From Leucosporidium creatinivorum (Eukaryota; Basidiomycota; Microbotryomycetes; Leucosporidiales; Leucosporidiaceae): DNA of 64,000 nucleotides. The stretch covers positions 297,553 through 361,552 of the forward strand of contig BCKL01000026.1 of the NCBI GenBank assembly GCA_001600635.1, written 5' to 3'. The notes under the pieces are model-generated. The model saw nothing but the letters and a program-made list of their open reading frames with translations. It ran no database searches and was not told where the DNA came from. The position numbers and the translations under genes were made by a program. This document shows positions 54,673-64,000 of this stretch, piece by piece (positions within the stretch are counted from its first letter, which is position 1; every line of letters starts with the position of its first letter).

Positions 54673-56102
54673 ATGGAAGCAAAGATGGAAGCTGCTGCGG
54701 GCGCTGCAGGGGGGACAGAAGGTGCGTTGGGCTCTCGAAGTGCTGCTTCTAGTGTAGAGGGAAGATGAGGGAGCAGAGACGATAAAGCTGGTCGATGCTG
54801 TCGGAAGGGATAGTGATGTCGGCGGGACGGGGTGCTAGACGAGCAGACGCCCCGGCAACAGAGCAGTCGAGGTTCTAGAGTCTCGTACTCACTCAAACTC
54901 GCTCCCACAGCTACCGCCATGGCCGATCTCAGCGCTTCTCCCCTCCTTCTCCCCTCGACCGAGCTCAGCTCTCGCATCCCTCCCCTCCCCCACGAAGTCC
55001 TCCAAATCATCTTTGACGAGCTCATACCTCCGACGACTACCATCCCCCGCACTCACCGACTTCCAGTCGACCTCGCTCGCTGCTGACTCGTCTCGTCAAC
55101 ATTTCGGCACCTCGCCACCCCTTCTTTGTTTCGACACCTCCACCTCTGCGTACCGGCTAGGGTTCACGCCAGCTCGCCCAATCGCTACGTCCGCATAGAA
55201 GAGGTCGCAGCTGTGCTCGAGTTGCACCCCCATCTAGGACAGCATGTCCGAACCGTGACGTTGGATGAAGTGACGGGCGCCAGGGCATCGTACACACGCG
55301 AGTTGGTCAAGCTGGAGAACCTCCTCCGCCGCCTCCCTGCCATCAAGGCGTTCGAGCTCCCGTTCTCCGTCAACGTCCGCTTCGTCGACGCTCTACTGCG
55401 CTCCCTCCCCACTCTGCCGATGGAGACCACCCTCAGCCGCCTGTCGATCGAGGCGGTGTACGGAAATCCAGAGTCAGACAATAGTCTAGCGGTGGCACTA
55501 CGTGGTCTGCCTCGTCTCCGCCGACTGGAGCTCGACCTCAACCTCTGCGAGTAGTGGTCAACGTCGGAAACCCCTCTCGCAAGCCACATCACGCACCTCG
55601 TCCTCGGAGCAAAGGCTCACTCGATACTCCTCAAGCTCAACCGCCACGCCTCATCACCCCTTCGCTCACTCGGCCTAGACATGGGCGCCGGCTGGTTACT
55701 GCCCTCCTCCTTCTCCCTCGGCGCTTTCCGACAGCTCGAGAAGCTCACCATCGCATGCGTTGACCTCAAAGGGCTCAGGGACTTCCTTCCTTACATCACA
55801 CATCTCGAGCTTCTGGACTACCTCGTCATCAGGGCCCAAGACGGAGTAACGACGTTTCCCAAGCTCAACCTCGCGGCGCACCTCCCGACCTCGCGGCGCA
55901 CCTCCCGACCACCCTTTCGACACTCTTCTTGGCTTTCAAGGTTGCCCCATCCGACCTTTCGGAGTTGACGGGGGATGGGCGCTTCTGGCACTGTGCGATA
56001 GGCTGCTACGAATCTCAGGAGGGAGCAGGGGACCGCTCAATAGAGTCAAGGAGCGAGGAGAGGGTCAGATGGGCATGTGCCGCTGAAGGCATATTGTTTT
56101 GA
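54673..56102 (+). pseudogene. F-box pseudogene, paralogue f
   Basis: Exon 1 (54673-54721, MEAKMEAAAGAAGGTEG) and exon 2 (from 54911, ADLSASPLLLPSTEL...) follow the family plan, with F-box-like IPPLPHEVLQIIFDEL. Three lesions: the second Cys codon of the conserved CCLVS is TGA (55084-55086); the first Trp codon of the EWW found in paralogue c is TAG (55552-55554); and a 20-bp unit at 55870-55889 is tandemly repeated at 55890-55909, shifting the frame by +2. Without the extra unit the frame would continue to a stop at 56100-56102. The reading frame elsewhere is preserved, so inactivation is fairly recent. Confidence 0.88.
55870..55909 (+). repeat. 20-bp tandem duplication in F-box pseudogene f
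   Basis: Two perfect head-to-tail copies of CTCGCGGCGCACCTCCCGAC. It introduces a +2 frameshift relative to the other paralogues. Confidence 0.95.
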
Positions 56103-56493
56103 CGTTTTGAGGTGGAATGGAAGGATTTATTGGCGGACGAGCAAAGCGATGTACAAGAAGATAGCAACGAGCGCTGGGAGGAGAAGGCTGAGTACCGTAC
56201 GCTGTTGAAGCAGGTACAGGTGGTTCTGAAGCTAAAGTGGTAGCTTGAGATACATGCTTATGCCTTGACGACTCGGACATCTCCCTCGAGCGCCGTATTC
56301 CGACATTTCTCGTGTCCGAGCCATCGCCGAACTCGACGTCTCCCTGCGTCAGCAGGTCAGCAACTTTCTCCATTACCTCGCGCTTCGGGGATGTAGTACA
56401 AGATGAGTACATGGGGAAGCTGTCGTGTGCTCGTGAGCTTGGAGGCTGGTCACCGGCTCCGAGAGCCACGAGCGCTTCTTGGGCGAGTCGCTT

Positions 56494-56545
56494 TCCCTCT
56501 CCCTCTCCCTCTCCCTCTCCCTCTCCCTCTCCCTCTCCCTCTTCC
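56494..56545 (+). repeat. CCCTCT hexamer microsatellite
   Basis: About eight tandem CCCTCT units directly upstream of the gene starting at 56580, likely in its promoter or 5' UTR. The gap 56103-56493 has no recognised gene. Confidence 0.9.
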
Positions 56546-56579
56546 TCTCTTCTACTTGTATCCGCTCGATTCGCCCACA

Positions 56580-57160
56580 ATGGCTAGCAAGGGCTTCACT
56601 GCGTTCCCCATTGCTTCCGCCGAAGCTCAGTCCATCCTCCGCCGCCGCAACATGCGCCCCAAGCCAGAAACCACGCACCTCATGGTCAAATTCGGAGCGA
56701 GCGGGAACCTCGAGCTATTCTGCGAGTTTGGGATCACGGAGAAGATGAGGCAGTGGGCGGAGAAGGCAGCGAGTGTGCCGAGAACCGAAGAGGAGAGAAA
56801 GAGGTGGAGGGAGAAGACGGAGGCAGAAAGGATTCACAGTGCACAGCTATGGGGGATCGAGTCTAAGAGGGAAATTCAGAGCAACCCGGTATGGTGAGTT
56901 AGGCGCTACACGTAGCGCAATAGACGATCTCGGCGCTGACCCTCCCTCTTCGGCGTTGCGTTCTTTCGTCCGCCTGCGAGCTCAGGCTCCACCAGCTGCA
57001 GCTCAGAGCTCGCTTGATCAATGAAGTGGACCTTCAGAGCATGGTCGACCGAGCAGCCGAGTCGTACATCGAGGAGGTCTGGGATCACTTCTATCCGGGT
57101 CGGGAGACGAGGATCGAGAACGTTGTAGCGAGGGCGTTGCTGCTGCCTGCGAGGTTGTGA
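56580..57160 (+). CDS. Small protein of unknown function
   Basis: Exons 56580-56893 and 56986-57160 (92-nt intron with GCTGAC branch site); 162 aa. Starts MASKGFTAFPIASAEAQSIL. The N-terminal half has RRRNMRPKPETTHLMVKF followed by a charged helical stretch (RTEEERKRWREKTEAERI). The end has RARLINEVDLQSMVDRAAES and a Tyr/Trp-containing segment (EEVWDHFYPGRE). No family is recognised. The spliced frame, clean signals and non-repetitive composition support a real gene. A C-rich hexamer repeat lies just upstream. Confidence 0.65.
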
Positions 57161-57611
57161 AGAGGGTGCAAGAAAGCATTTTTGTGAGCTGTCGACCCCC
57201 AGCATCTGCGAACCCTGCTGGGAGATCTTGCGAAGGACAGCTTCGGCGCCGAAACTTCGCCGAGCTTACTACAGCGCCGACCCAAGCTCTGCCACGACCG
57301 TCTGGTACGCTAGCATCAGCAAACGACTCTCCAGCGAGATAGCAGCTGACCAGAAGCGAGATTTTGAACTACAGAGCAGGAGAGGACCCGAAGAAGGGCC
57401 GGAGACGGGCAGCTCCGGCGAAGGACGACGAGGAGTTGGAGAGGGCTGGGGAAGTAGAGCGGTGAAGGTCATGCTCTGTAACCAGTCTCAGAGCTCTGCT
57501 ACTGCCAACACGGAAGTCGCCTCCCCTGCCAAAGGGCAACGACCTCAGCGAGCTCGTCGCGTCTCTCCTTGAACACCCGCCTCATTTCCTCGTCGTCGCA
57601 TCGCCAACGGG
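57161..57611. other. Spacer before the RSC1/2-like gene
   Basis: Open frames occur on the plus strand (57228-57572), but none has recognisable domains. An in-frame stop at 57570-57572 separates this stretch from the RSC1/2-like start. It probably contains that gene's promoter. Confidence 0.4.
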
Positions 57612-60600
57612 ATGCCGCTGCCATCGAATGCGGTTGGACCGCTGACGAGCTTGGTCGTGTCGCTCATCAACCTACAGTCGCCCCCGAGTCGTGACTACCC
57701 CAAGCGCTACTACTCGGCCCTCTTTCGCGAGCTGCCGGCGCGCGAGCTGTACCCGGATTACTTCATCTTCATCAAGGAGCCCAGGAGTCTCAACGGCATC
57801 ATGGTGAGTGCTCCGAGCTGAGCTCCAGAGCCGTGCAGAGCGCGAGAGAGCTGGACGCCGGAGCAGAGGAGCAGTGCATGGGCGAGGAGCTGCAGCGAGG
57901 CTCGCGGGACGATCCAGGTAGTCCTGCAGATCCTTAGCTGCTGCTGGGAGGGCAGACTACATCTCACGAGTCGATCGCAACGACCAGCGCACGAAACGCT
58001 CTTTGAACGAGCTCAGCGCTGACACAAGCAATCTGCACGCCTACAGGACAGCATGAAGAAAGGGATCTACTCGTCACCGCACGCTGTAGCCTACGACCTC
58101 TTCCTCATCTGGTCCAACGCGCGCCAGTACAATCAACAAGGCTCGCAGGTCTACGCTGATGCCGACTTGCTCGAGGTGAGCTTGCCAGTAGGAGGAGCAG
58201 CGTAGCAGCAGGCTGACCTGTAACATCACACAGAGCCACATGCGCCAGCTGTGGAACGAGCGTTCCCCTCCTCTCCCTCCCTTCTCCAACCTCCTCCGTC
58301 CCGAGCAGCTCAATCCTCCCACGGCGCCGCGCGCGCCAGCTCCCGCCCCTCCACCAGTCGCCACTCCTGCACCACCACCGATCAAGCGCATCAAGCTCAC
58401 CTCTTCGTACAGCGCTACACCACCACCACCTCCACCCCTCGCGCACGCTTCCACCTCGGCTCCAGCTCGCGCGTCCGCTCACCTCCGAGTAGCTGGACCT
58501 GGACCTTCCACCCCCGCTCCTTCCACCCCTTCCAACCCTCCCCTCACCCTCAAGTTCGCACTGAAACCTCCAGCACCACCCAGCGCCGGCCCTTCCAACA
58601 CTTCGGGCTCGCCCATGGGACCGCCCGGTCCTGGGCAGATGGGAGGCTACGACGAGACGCCCAAGGAGAAGAAGCGTTCGAGGGAGAGAGAGACGACGCC
58701 GGGTGGAACGGAGAAGCCGAGGACGGAGCGCAAGCGGGAGAAGAAGGCGCGAGAGAAGGCCGAGAAGAAGGCGAGGGAGAGGGCCGAGAAGGAAGCTGCT
58801 GAGGCTGCTGGTGCTGAGATTCCCCAGGCTCCAATCATTCCTGGTATCCCTGATGTGGAGAGTGGATGGATGAGTGATGTCGTGAGTTTCTACTTGCGCG
58901 CCGAGACGGCTTCGGAGCTGACTTGTTCAGACTTTGCAGGGAGCAAATCCGAGACAGGTATACCTCGACATCATCCGCAAACTACGAGAACACACGGATG
59001 CCAAGTGCGTCTTCTCGGATTCCGCTGCTCTTCTCCGAGGCTCACCTCTCGCCCTTCTTTAGCGGCCGACCACTCGCAACGCCTCTCCTCACCGTTCCCG
59101 ACCCGAGTTCCCGACCAGATTACCATCAGATCGTCAAAGATCCCATAGCGCTCGATACTATTGAGGTGAGCTTGTCTCGCCATGCCCAGGGCTCAGCTAA
59201 CACCTCGGCTCCCACAGTACAAGGTCAACAATGGCCTCTACCCTTCCGCCGAGGCTTTCGATCGCGATCTGTACCATCTCTTCACCGTCGCCAAGCTCTT
59301 CATCCGTCGTGAAAGCCCCGGAAGCCTCTACAGCGACCTCATCGTCCTTCAGGTGAGCTCCACCCTCACGCAAGGCGCTCGGCGATAGCTAATCGCATCT
59401 CCCGCTCTCAGCGCCTCTACTACGAGCTCACCAAGCGTCGCTCGGCTCTTGATCCTACTCCCTCGCTTGGAACGGGATCTCTCGCCTCCGTCTCGGTCGG
59501 ACCAGGAAACGCAGCCATCAAGAACGAGAACGGCATGGCTGATGTCTCGACGGGCCTCACTTCGCGAGTGACGCTCAAGGACAAGATCTTCCTCGACGGC
59601 ATCAACTTCAAGGGCCTTGTCTTCCGCACTGGTGAGCATGCCGAGGCTCTCGCCGAGCGCTAGGAGCTGACGCAAGCGCTTCCCGCAGGCGACTGGGTCC
59701 ACCTCCTCAACCCCGACAACCCCAAGAAGCCCATCATCGGACAAATCTTCAAGGTCTACAAGCGTCCCGATTCGCCGCAACGCTGCATCAGCGTTTGCTG
59801 GTACTATCGAGTTCGGTCCCTCCGCCTCTTCCGCATCGTCGACGCCGAGCTGACTCTCTTCTTATGCAACAGCCTGAGGAGACGGTCCATCCCGCTTCCC
59901 GCCAGTTCTACGAGAACGAGGTGTTCAAGACGGGCAACTTTGGCGACCAGTGAGTTCTCCTCGACTCGTTTCGCTCGCGGATCTCGGCGCTGACCCCGCC
60001 CCCTGTCCTCGCCAACTCTCCACAGCTCGATCGAGGACTTTGTCGAGCGGTGCATGGTCATGTCGCACAGCAAGTACATCCGTGGTCGACCTCGAGCCCC
60101 CACCTGGACGCCCGGCATGCCCATCTACGTCTGCGAGCACCGCTACAAGGAGGACGTCAAAATCTTCAAGAAGATCAAGAATTGGCCGCTCTGCCTTCCC
60201 GAGGAACTGCGTCGCCACGAGTACGACTTTGAGCCCTTCCCCAACGACCATATCGACCAGCCTTTGCGGGTCAAGAGCCCTTTCGTTCGAGGCGTGGAGG
60301 GACCAGGAAGGATCGGCGAGGCGGTGGGAGGACAGGAAGCCGAGCAGACGAAGTACCACTTCTTGCCTGGTGGAGAGCCTGCTACGCCGAGCGCGATGAA
60401 GGTGATGAGGGAGCAGCAGAGGAAACAGCAGGCCGAGGAGGCAGCGGCGTTGGCGTTACGAACGCAAGAAGCCGCTGCCAAAGCCGCTGCTACGGCACCT
60501 TCGCTCTACGGCGGCGCTCATCCTTCCTCCAACGTCGTCCCCCTCGGCTCCCCCGCCGTCCTCGCCGCTCAAGCAGTCGCCAGCCCTTCACCCGCTCCTC

Positions 60601-61062
60601 CCAACTCTTCCGCCATTCCCATCACCCTTCGTCCCGACCTCGCACACTCGCTCTCGGCTGCCTCCCTCCAATCTCAACCGCAGGCGCCACCTACCCCCGC
60701 CGGCCCTCCTCCGGGAGCCACTCCTGCCGAGATTGCCGTCATGACCGAGTCGTTCGCCGAGCTGCCTGGAAATCTCAGTACGTCCCGCTTCTCTCTCCTT
60801 CTTCCTTTCCGAACCCTCCTCTTGGACTCCAAACGCAGAGCTGACTCTTCCCCGCCTACCAACAGAATCCAAGTTCCGCTCGACCCCGCTCGGCGACCTC
60901 CTCTGGTTTACCGCTCCGGCAGCCGCAGTCCCTGTGGTCAAGAGGCCGAGCCACTCGTTGGAGTATCTGTACTGGAGGGCGATGCAGCAGAAGGCGGCGG
61001 GAGCCGGGGCCGAGGTGAACGGGATCGGAATGGGCGAGGTTGAGATGAGGGAGGTTGCTTGA
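57612..61062 (+). CDS. RSC1: RSC1/RSC2-like bromodomain-BAH chromatin remodeller subunit
   Basis: Subunit of the RSC (PBAF-type) nucleosome-remodelling complex. Eleven exons: 57612-57803, 58047-58175, 58234-58881, 58940-59004, 59063-59165, 59218-59352, 59412-59631, 59689-59810, 59873-59949, 60026-60777, 60866-61062; 879 aa. Bromodomain 1 (about 10-125) has RELYPDYFIFIKEPRSLNGI and a VAYDLFLIWSNARQYN helix. A Pro-rich and Lys/Glu-rich linker follows. Bromodomain 2 (about 325-440) has RPDYHQIVKDPIALDTIE. A BAH domain (about 475-600) starts KIFLDGINFKGLVFRTGDWV. The order matches yeast Rsc1/Rsc2; which paralogue cannot be told. The C-terminal segment has an Ala/Pro-rich stretch and a final SLEYLYWRAMQQK helix. 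An in-frame upstream stop supports the chosen start. Confidence 0.88.
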
Positions 61063-61857
61063 GTGTGGGAGGTGTAGCTTGGTTCATAGGGGGAATACGA
61101 TAGCACAAGTCTGTGATTACGGAGCAGGCTCAGTGTCAAGCGAGCGAGAGTCGGGCTTGATTTCCTACTTCGGCGGCGAGAGAGCTCGGCGAAGCCAGGC
61201 GGCTGAGGGGTCCTCTCGGACGAGCCGGGACGGTCGACTGTGCGGCGTCAATTTGCCCATACTGCTCCTTTCGTGCTCTGAGTACAGCTCTCCAGCTACT
61301 CATCTCGACTTTGCCCCCTCTCTTCCGCCTGCTGAGAAACGCTCCACCCCTTAGCTCACCACGACCGGCCTCTCGCGCCCTCTCATCGAGACCGCCAAGC
61401 TCCAAGCTCACCGCGCGACCTCGGCAGAGCTCAGCAGAGCTCGAAACACTCCTCGAGGTCGTCGATCTCGGTCAATACTTCAAGCAGGTCGACCGAGGCG
61501 ACGATGATGGACGAGCGCCGAGCTTCGTGATGGCCGACGATACGAGGAAGCTGTACCCTGATGGATGAGATGGATGGTTGAGTAGCTCGCTCGGCGGATG
61601 TGAAAGCTTACGAGGTGCTCGTGTTTGAAACTCGGCTTTGTTTCGCTTCGAGGTCGTGCTCGGCGCAGGCTAAGCGACTGTCCGAGAAAAGCGACGCAAG
61701 GAACGAGAACTCTACACCAGTTGTTCAGAGCTGTAGATAGTTGTGTTCGAGGGACCCTGCTGAGCCTAGCAAAGAGCCAGTGCAGAGATCGCGGGTCTCG
61801 CATCCTCCCTTTCTCTTCCTCCCTCTCACTCGTCTCTCACTCCTCGCCTACTCGACA
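61063..61857. other. Spacer between RSC1/2-like gene and next gene
   Basis: About 800 bp with short open frames and no recognisable domain. The segment before 61858 is pyrimidine-rich (TTTCTCTTCCTCCCTCTC), typical of promoters and 5' UTRs here. Confidence 0.4.
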
Positions 61858-62491
61858 ATGAAGCTCTACACTGGCCTCTTCTACTCGCCCGGTCTTTCCT
61901 ACATGCCCGCTTCCCCTCTGCGCGACCTCCAGATCTCCAACCCAACTCGAGTACAGCTCTTCAGCCTCATCACCTCTGCCGAACTCGCTCAACTCGACCC
62001 ATCCGCTTCTTCGGGCGAGGGCGCCCTAGAGAAGGGCGAGGCGCTCGTTTATGATCACCTCGAGCTACCGGAGGGTACGGGAGGGAAGGCGAGCAGGTGG
62101 CTGAGGCAGAGATTGTGGTCCGGTTCGTCGCTCCCTCCCTCTCTCGCGATCTTCTCGCGCTCGCTGACGAGTCTGAAGCTGCACAGGCGCCGTCATCTCC
62201 TTCCACCACCCCTCCTCCCAATACCCCTACACCCACCGCTTCTCCCCCACCTCCTCCTCGCCCTTGTCCTCCACCAACTCCCGCTCGAGCCAGCTACTCG
62301 GCGAAGACGACCTAAACCTCACAGTCCATTTCGCTTCCCTCACTCTCTTCGATGGAGTCCTCCCGCCTGAGCAGGATGAAGGAGCGGGAGTAACAGTGCA
62401 TGATGAGATGGATCCTGTCGTCGTGGGGTTCAGGAGTAAGGTCGAGGTGAGGATCGCGAGAGCGGTGGAGGGGATTGGCGAGGAGGGCTGA
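61858..62491 (+). CDS. Unknown protein, 189 aa
   Basis: Exons 61858-62122 and 62187-62491 (64-nt intron). Starts MKLYTGLFYSPGLSYMPASP. Contains KASRWLRQRLWSGAVIS, a Ser/Pro/His-rich middle (HHPSSQYPYTHRFSPTSSS) and a C-terminal part with LNLTVHFASLTLFDGVLPPE and VVGFRSKVEVRIARAVEGIG. No family is recognised. It is convergent with SEC27, with 139 bp between stops. The spliced structure and balanced composition favour a real gene. Confidence 0.6.
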
Positions 62492-62630
62492 GTTCGCGAG
62501 CGAGGGGCAAGTGACAGGGTGAGAGACAGATGAGAAAAATTCTTTAGCAATGCACACTACCCTCGCTCCAGCACTCCCTCGCCCGCTCTACGGAATCGTC
62601 CGCCTGCTCGGCGCTCGACGCTCGGCTAGC

Positions 62631-64000
62631 TCAGAGAAGCAAGTCCTCGTCGTCCTCGCCCTGGTGCTGCTGGAAGCCTCCGTTGGTGTAGGGAGCGGGT
62701 ATCGGTGCGGCTGTGAACGGATCGAAGGAGAGTCAGCTTCGCCGAACTGGAGCGAACGAGGGAGAGAGGGAGAGAGGGGGGGAAAGAAAGACTCACGCAG
62801 ATCGTCCTGCACCTCGTGCGGTACGTAGTGGTCCTGCTCCTGCTCGGGCTGCTCGGCACCGAGGTGCAAGCCAGCGACTCCTCCCTCAACGCCGTTGAGC
62901 TCGTGCTCGTGCTCGGGCTCGTAGTGCTGCTCGTAACGCTGCTCGTGCTCGTACTGCTCCTGCTGAGGCTGCTCCTCGTAGTGCTCCTGCTCCTCCCTCG
63001 GCTCCTCATAATGCTCCTCCTGCTCATACTCAATCTCCTCCACCGCCGGCCCCCTCTTCTCCCTCTCCAACCCCTCCCTCCAAGCCCCCTCCCCTCCAAA
63101 CTCCTCCACAAACTCCTCCGGATCGGCGAGTCCTCCCGCAATCTTGACCTTCTTCTGCTGCTCCAACGTCTTTCGCCAACTCTTGACGGCGCGGCTCGTT
63201 TGGCTGGGAGCGTACGTGCGGGCAAAGAGGGCTGCTTCGGGCGCGCGGTCGGTCGAGAGGAGGAGGTCGACGCAGGAGGAGGGTTCGGAGAGTTGGAGGG
63301 CGCAGGCGAAGGAGATGTTGTTGAGTCCGGCGGCGGCTGTTGAGAGGGAGGGGGGGAGAGAGACAGTCAGCTCGGGCGCTCGAGGCGAGGGAGAAGCGAA
63401 ACGACGACGATAAACTCACCAGCCTTCTCTCCCAACCACTTCAACCCCTCCTGATCTCCCGTACTCGTGTACACCAACAGCAGCGCGCTCCAGTCATTGG
63501 CCATCTTGAAGCACTCCTCGGCGAGATCGATTTTCCACCCCTGGAGGGCGCGATCTCCCACGGTCCTCCACTTGGACTGCGAGCCGAGATGAGGCGACGA
63601 GCGAGCGAGGTTGAGCGCCGTGTCGAGGTCGTCGAGAGAGATGGCTAGGTCGAACTTGTGGTCCGGGTCGGTCGAGACGGTGAGAGCGAGTTCCTTGAGT
63701 TCTGTTCTCTCATCATCTCGTCAGCTTCCCTCCTATTCCTCCTCGCCGAGAAAGAGGATAGAACTCACCCTGCGTCTCCAAAAACCTGGCAATCCTATTC
63801 CTCTGCTCCGCCGGCACTTGAGGCAGGATCTCGGCGGCTCCCTCAAGGTCGCCACGCAGGACGGCCGTCTGGTACTCGATGACCGAGAGCGAGAGGCCGA
63901 AAGCGTAAAAGTTGACATCCTTGTCGCAGAGGTAGATGCGGTTGTGCGACGGGAGATAGCCGAGGAGGTACATTTGGCTGTGTTCGAGCGCAGGGCAGGG
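62631..64000 (-). CDS. SEC27: Coatomer beta' subunit, 3' part (window edge)
   Basis: C-terminal part of beta'-COP (COPI coat; Golgi-to-ER retrieval), running off the right edge, so the N-terminal WD40 propellers lie outside. Visible: [20 protein letters not shown], then [24 protein letters not shown], the alpha-solenoid segments [38 protein letters not shown] and [26 protein letters not shown], then [21 protein letters not shown]. The tail is a Glu/His/Gln-rich low-complexity repeat ([19 protein letters not shown]), then an exon at 62631-62710 ending [10 protein letters not shown] Glu-rich tail is common in beta'-COP, but this one is long. Confidence 0.93.

Noticed and set aside
55126-55554. 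An independent 142-aa gene inside the F-box region
   Set aside because: It is in the same frame as the pseudogene exon and aligns with the middle of the F-box paralogues. It is the segment between two nonsense codons.
56494-56545. A CRISPR array or telomere-like repeat
   Set aside because: It is a simple CCCTCT hexamer run without spacers. The period is six, but the unit is not the TTAGGG-type telomere repeat, and the window continues with housekeeping genes on both sides.

Overview
The window is a stretch of nuclear genome from a basidiomycete fungus. The composition is GC-rich, genes are packed with many short spliceosomal introns (mostly 55-100 nt) carrying a CTGAC/CTAAC-type branch point just before the acceptor, and the proteins are fungal orthologues. 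The intron style and protein similarity suggest a red-yeast/Microbotryomycete-like lineage (Pucciniomycotina); that placement is inference. I rebuilt the exon structure of nearly every gene, and each rebuilt CDS totals a multiple of three.

Layout: (1) 373-6638, SEC18 (NSF ATPase) and VPS17 (retromer sorting nexin). (2) 6950-13088, three tandem F-box genes. (3) 13303-19364, a housekeeping block: a D-2-hydroxyacid dehydrogenase divergent from nicotinamidase PNC1, then a SAP18-like protein divergent from ERV14. (4) 20206-24801, the left arm of a large inverted duplication (orphan F-box promoter, tRNA-Phe, membrane lipase). (5) 25519-28840, a tandem CCCH zinc-finger protein. (6) 29065-34162, two more F-box genes, the first enclosed by a 337-339 bp inverted repeat. 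(7) 34717-39176, IDH2 and IDH1 head to head. (8) 39452-46894, a KHA1-type K+/H+ antiporter and an AXL2-like cadherin-fold membrane protein. (9) 47897-50799, eIF3f and eIF3m head to head. (10) about 51060-56102, the right arm of the inverted duplication (decayed lipase copy, second tRNA-Phe, F-box pseudogene). (11) 56580-64000, a small unknown protein, an RSC1/RSC2-like bromodomain-BAH protein, another small unknown protein and the 3' part of SEC27 (beta'-COP).

Two themes stand out. Conserved single-copy genes are often divergently paired with 134-157 bp between start codons, and in two cases the pair encodes subunits of one complex (IDH1/IDH2; eIF3f/eIF3m). Between these blocks lies an unstable accessory fraction: five apparently intact F-box paralogues (one lacking its ATG), one clear F-box pseudogene, two orphan promoter copies, and inverted repeats at two scales. 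The copies share promoter, a 49-nt first exon and the intron position, so the duplicated unit is promoter plus gene. This F-box family and its inverted-repeat architecture is the least-explained feature of the window.
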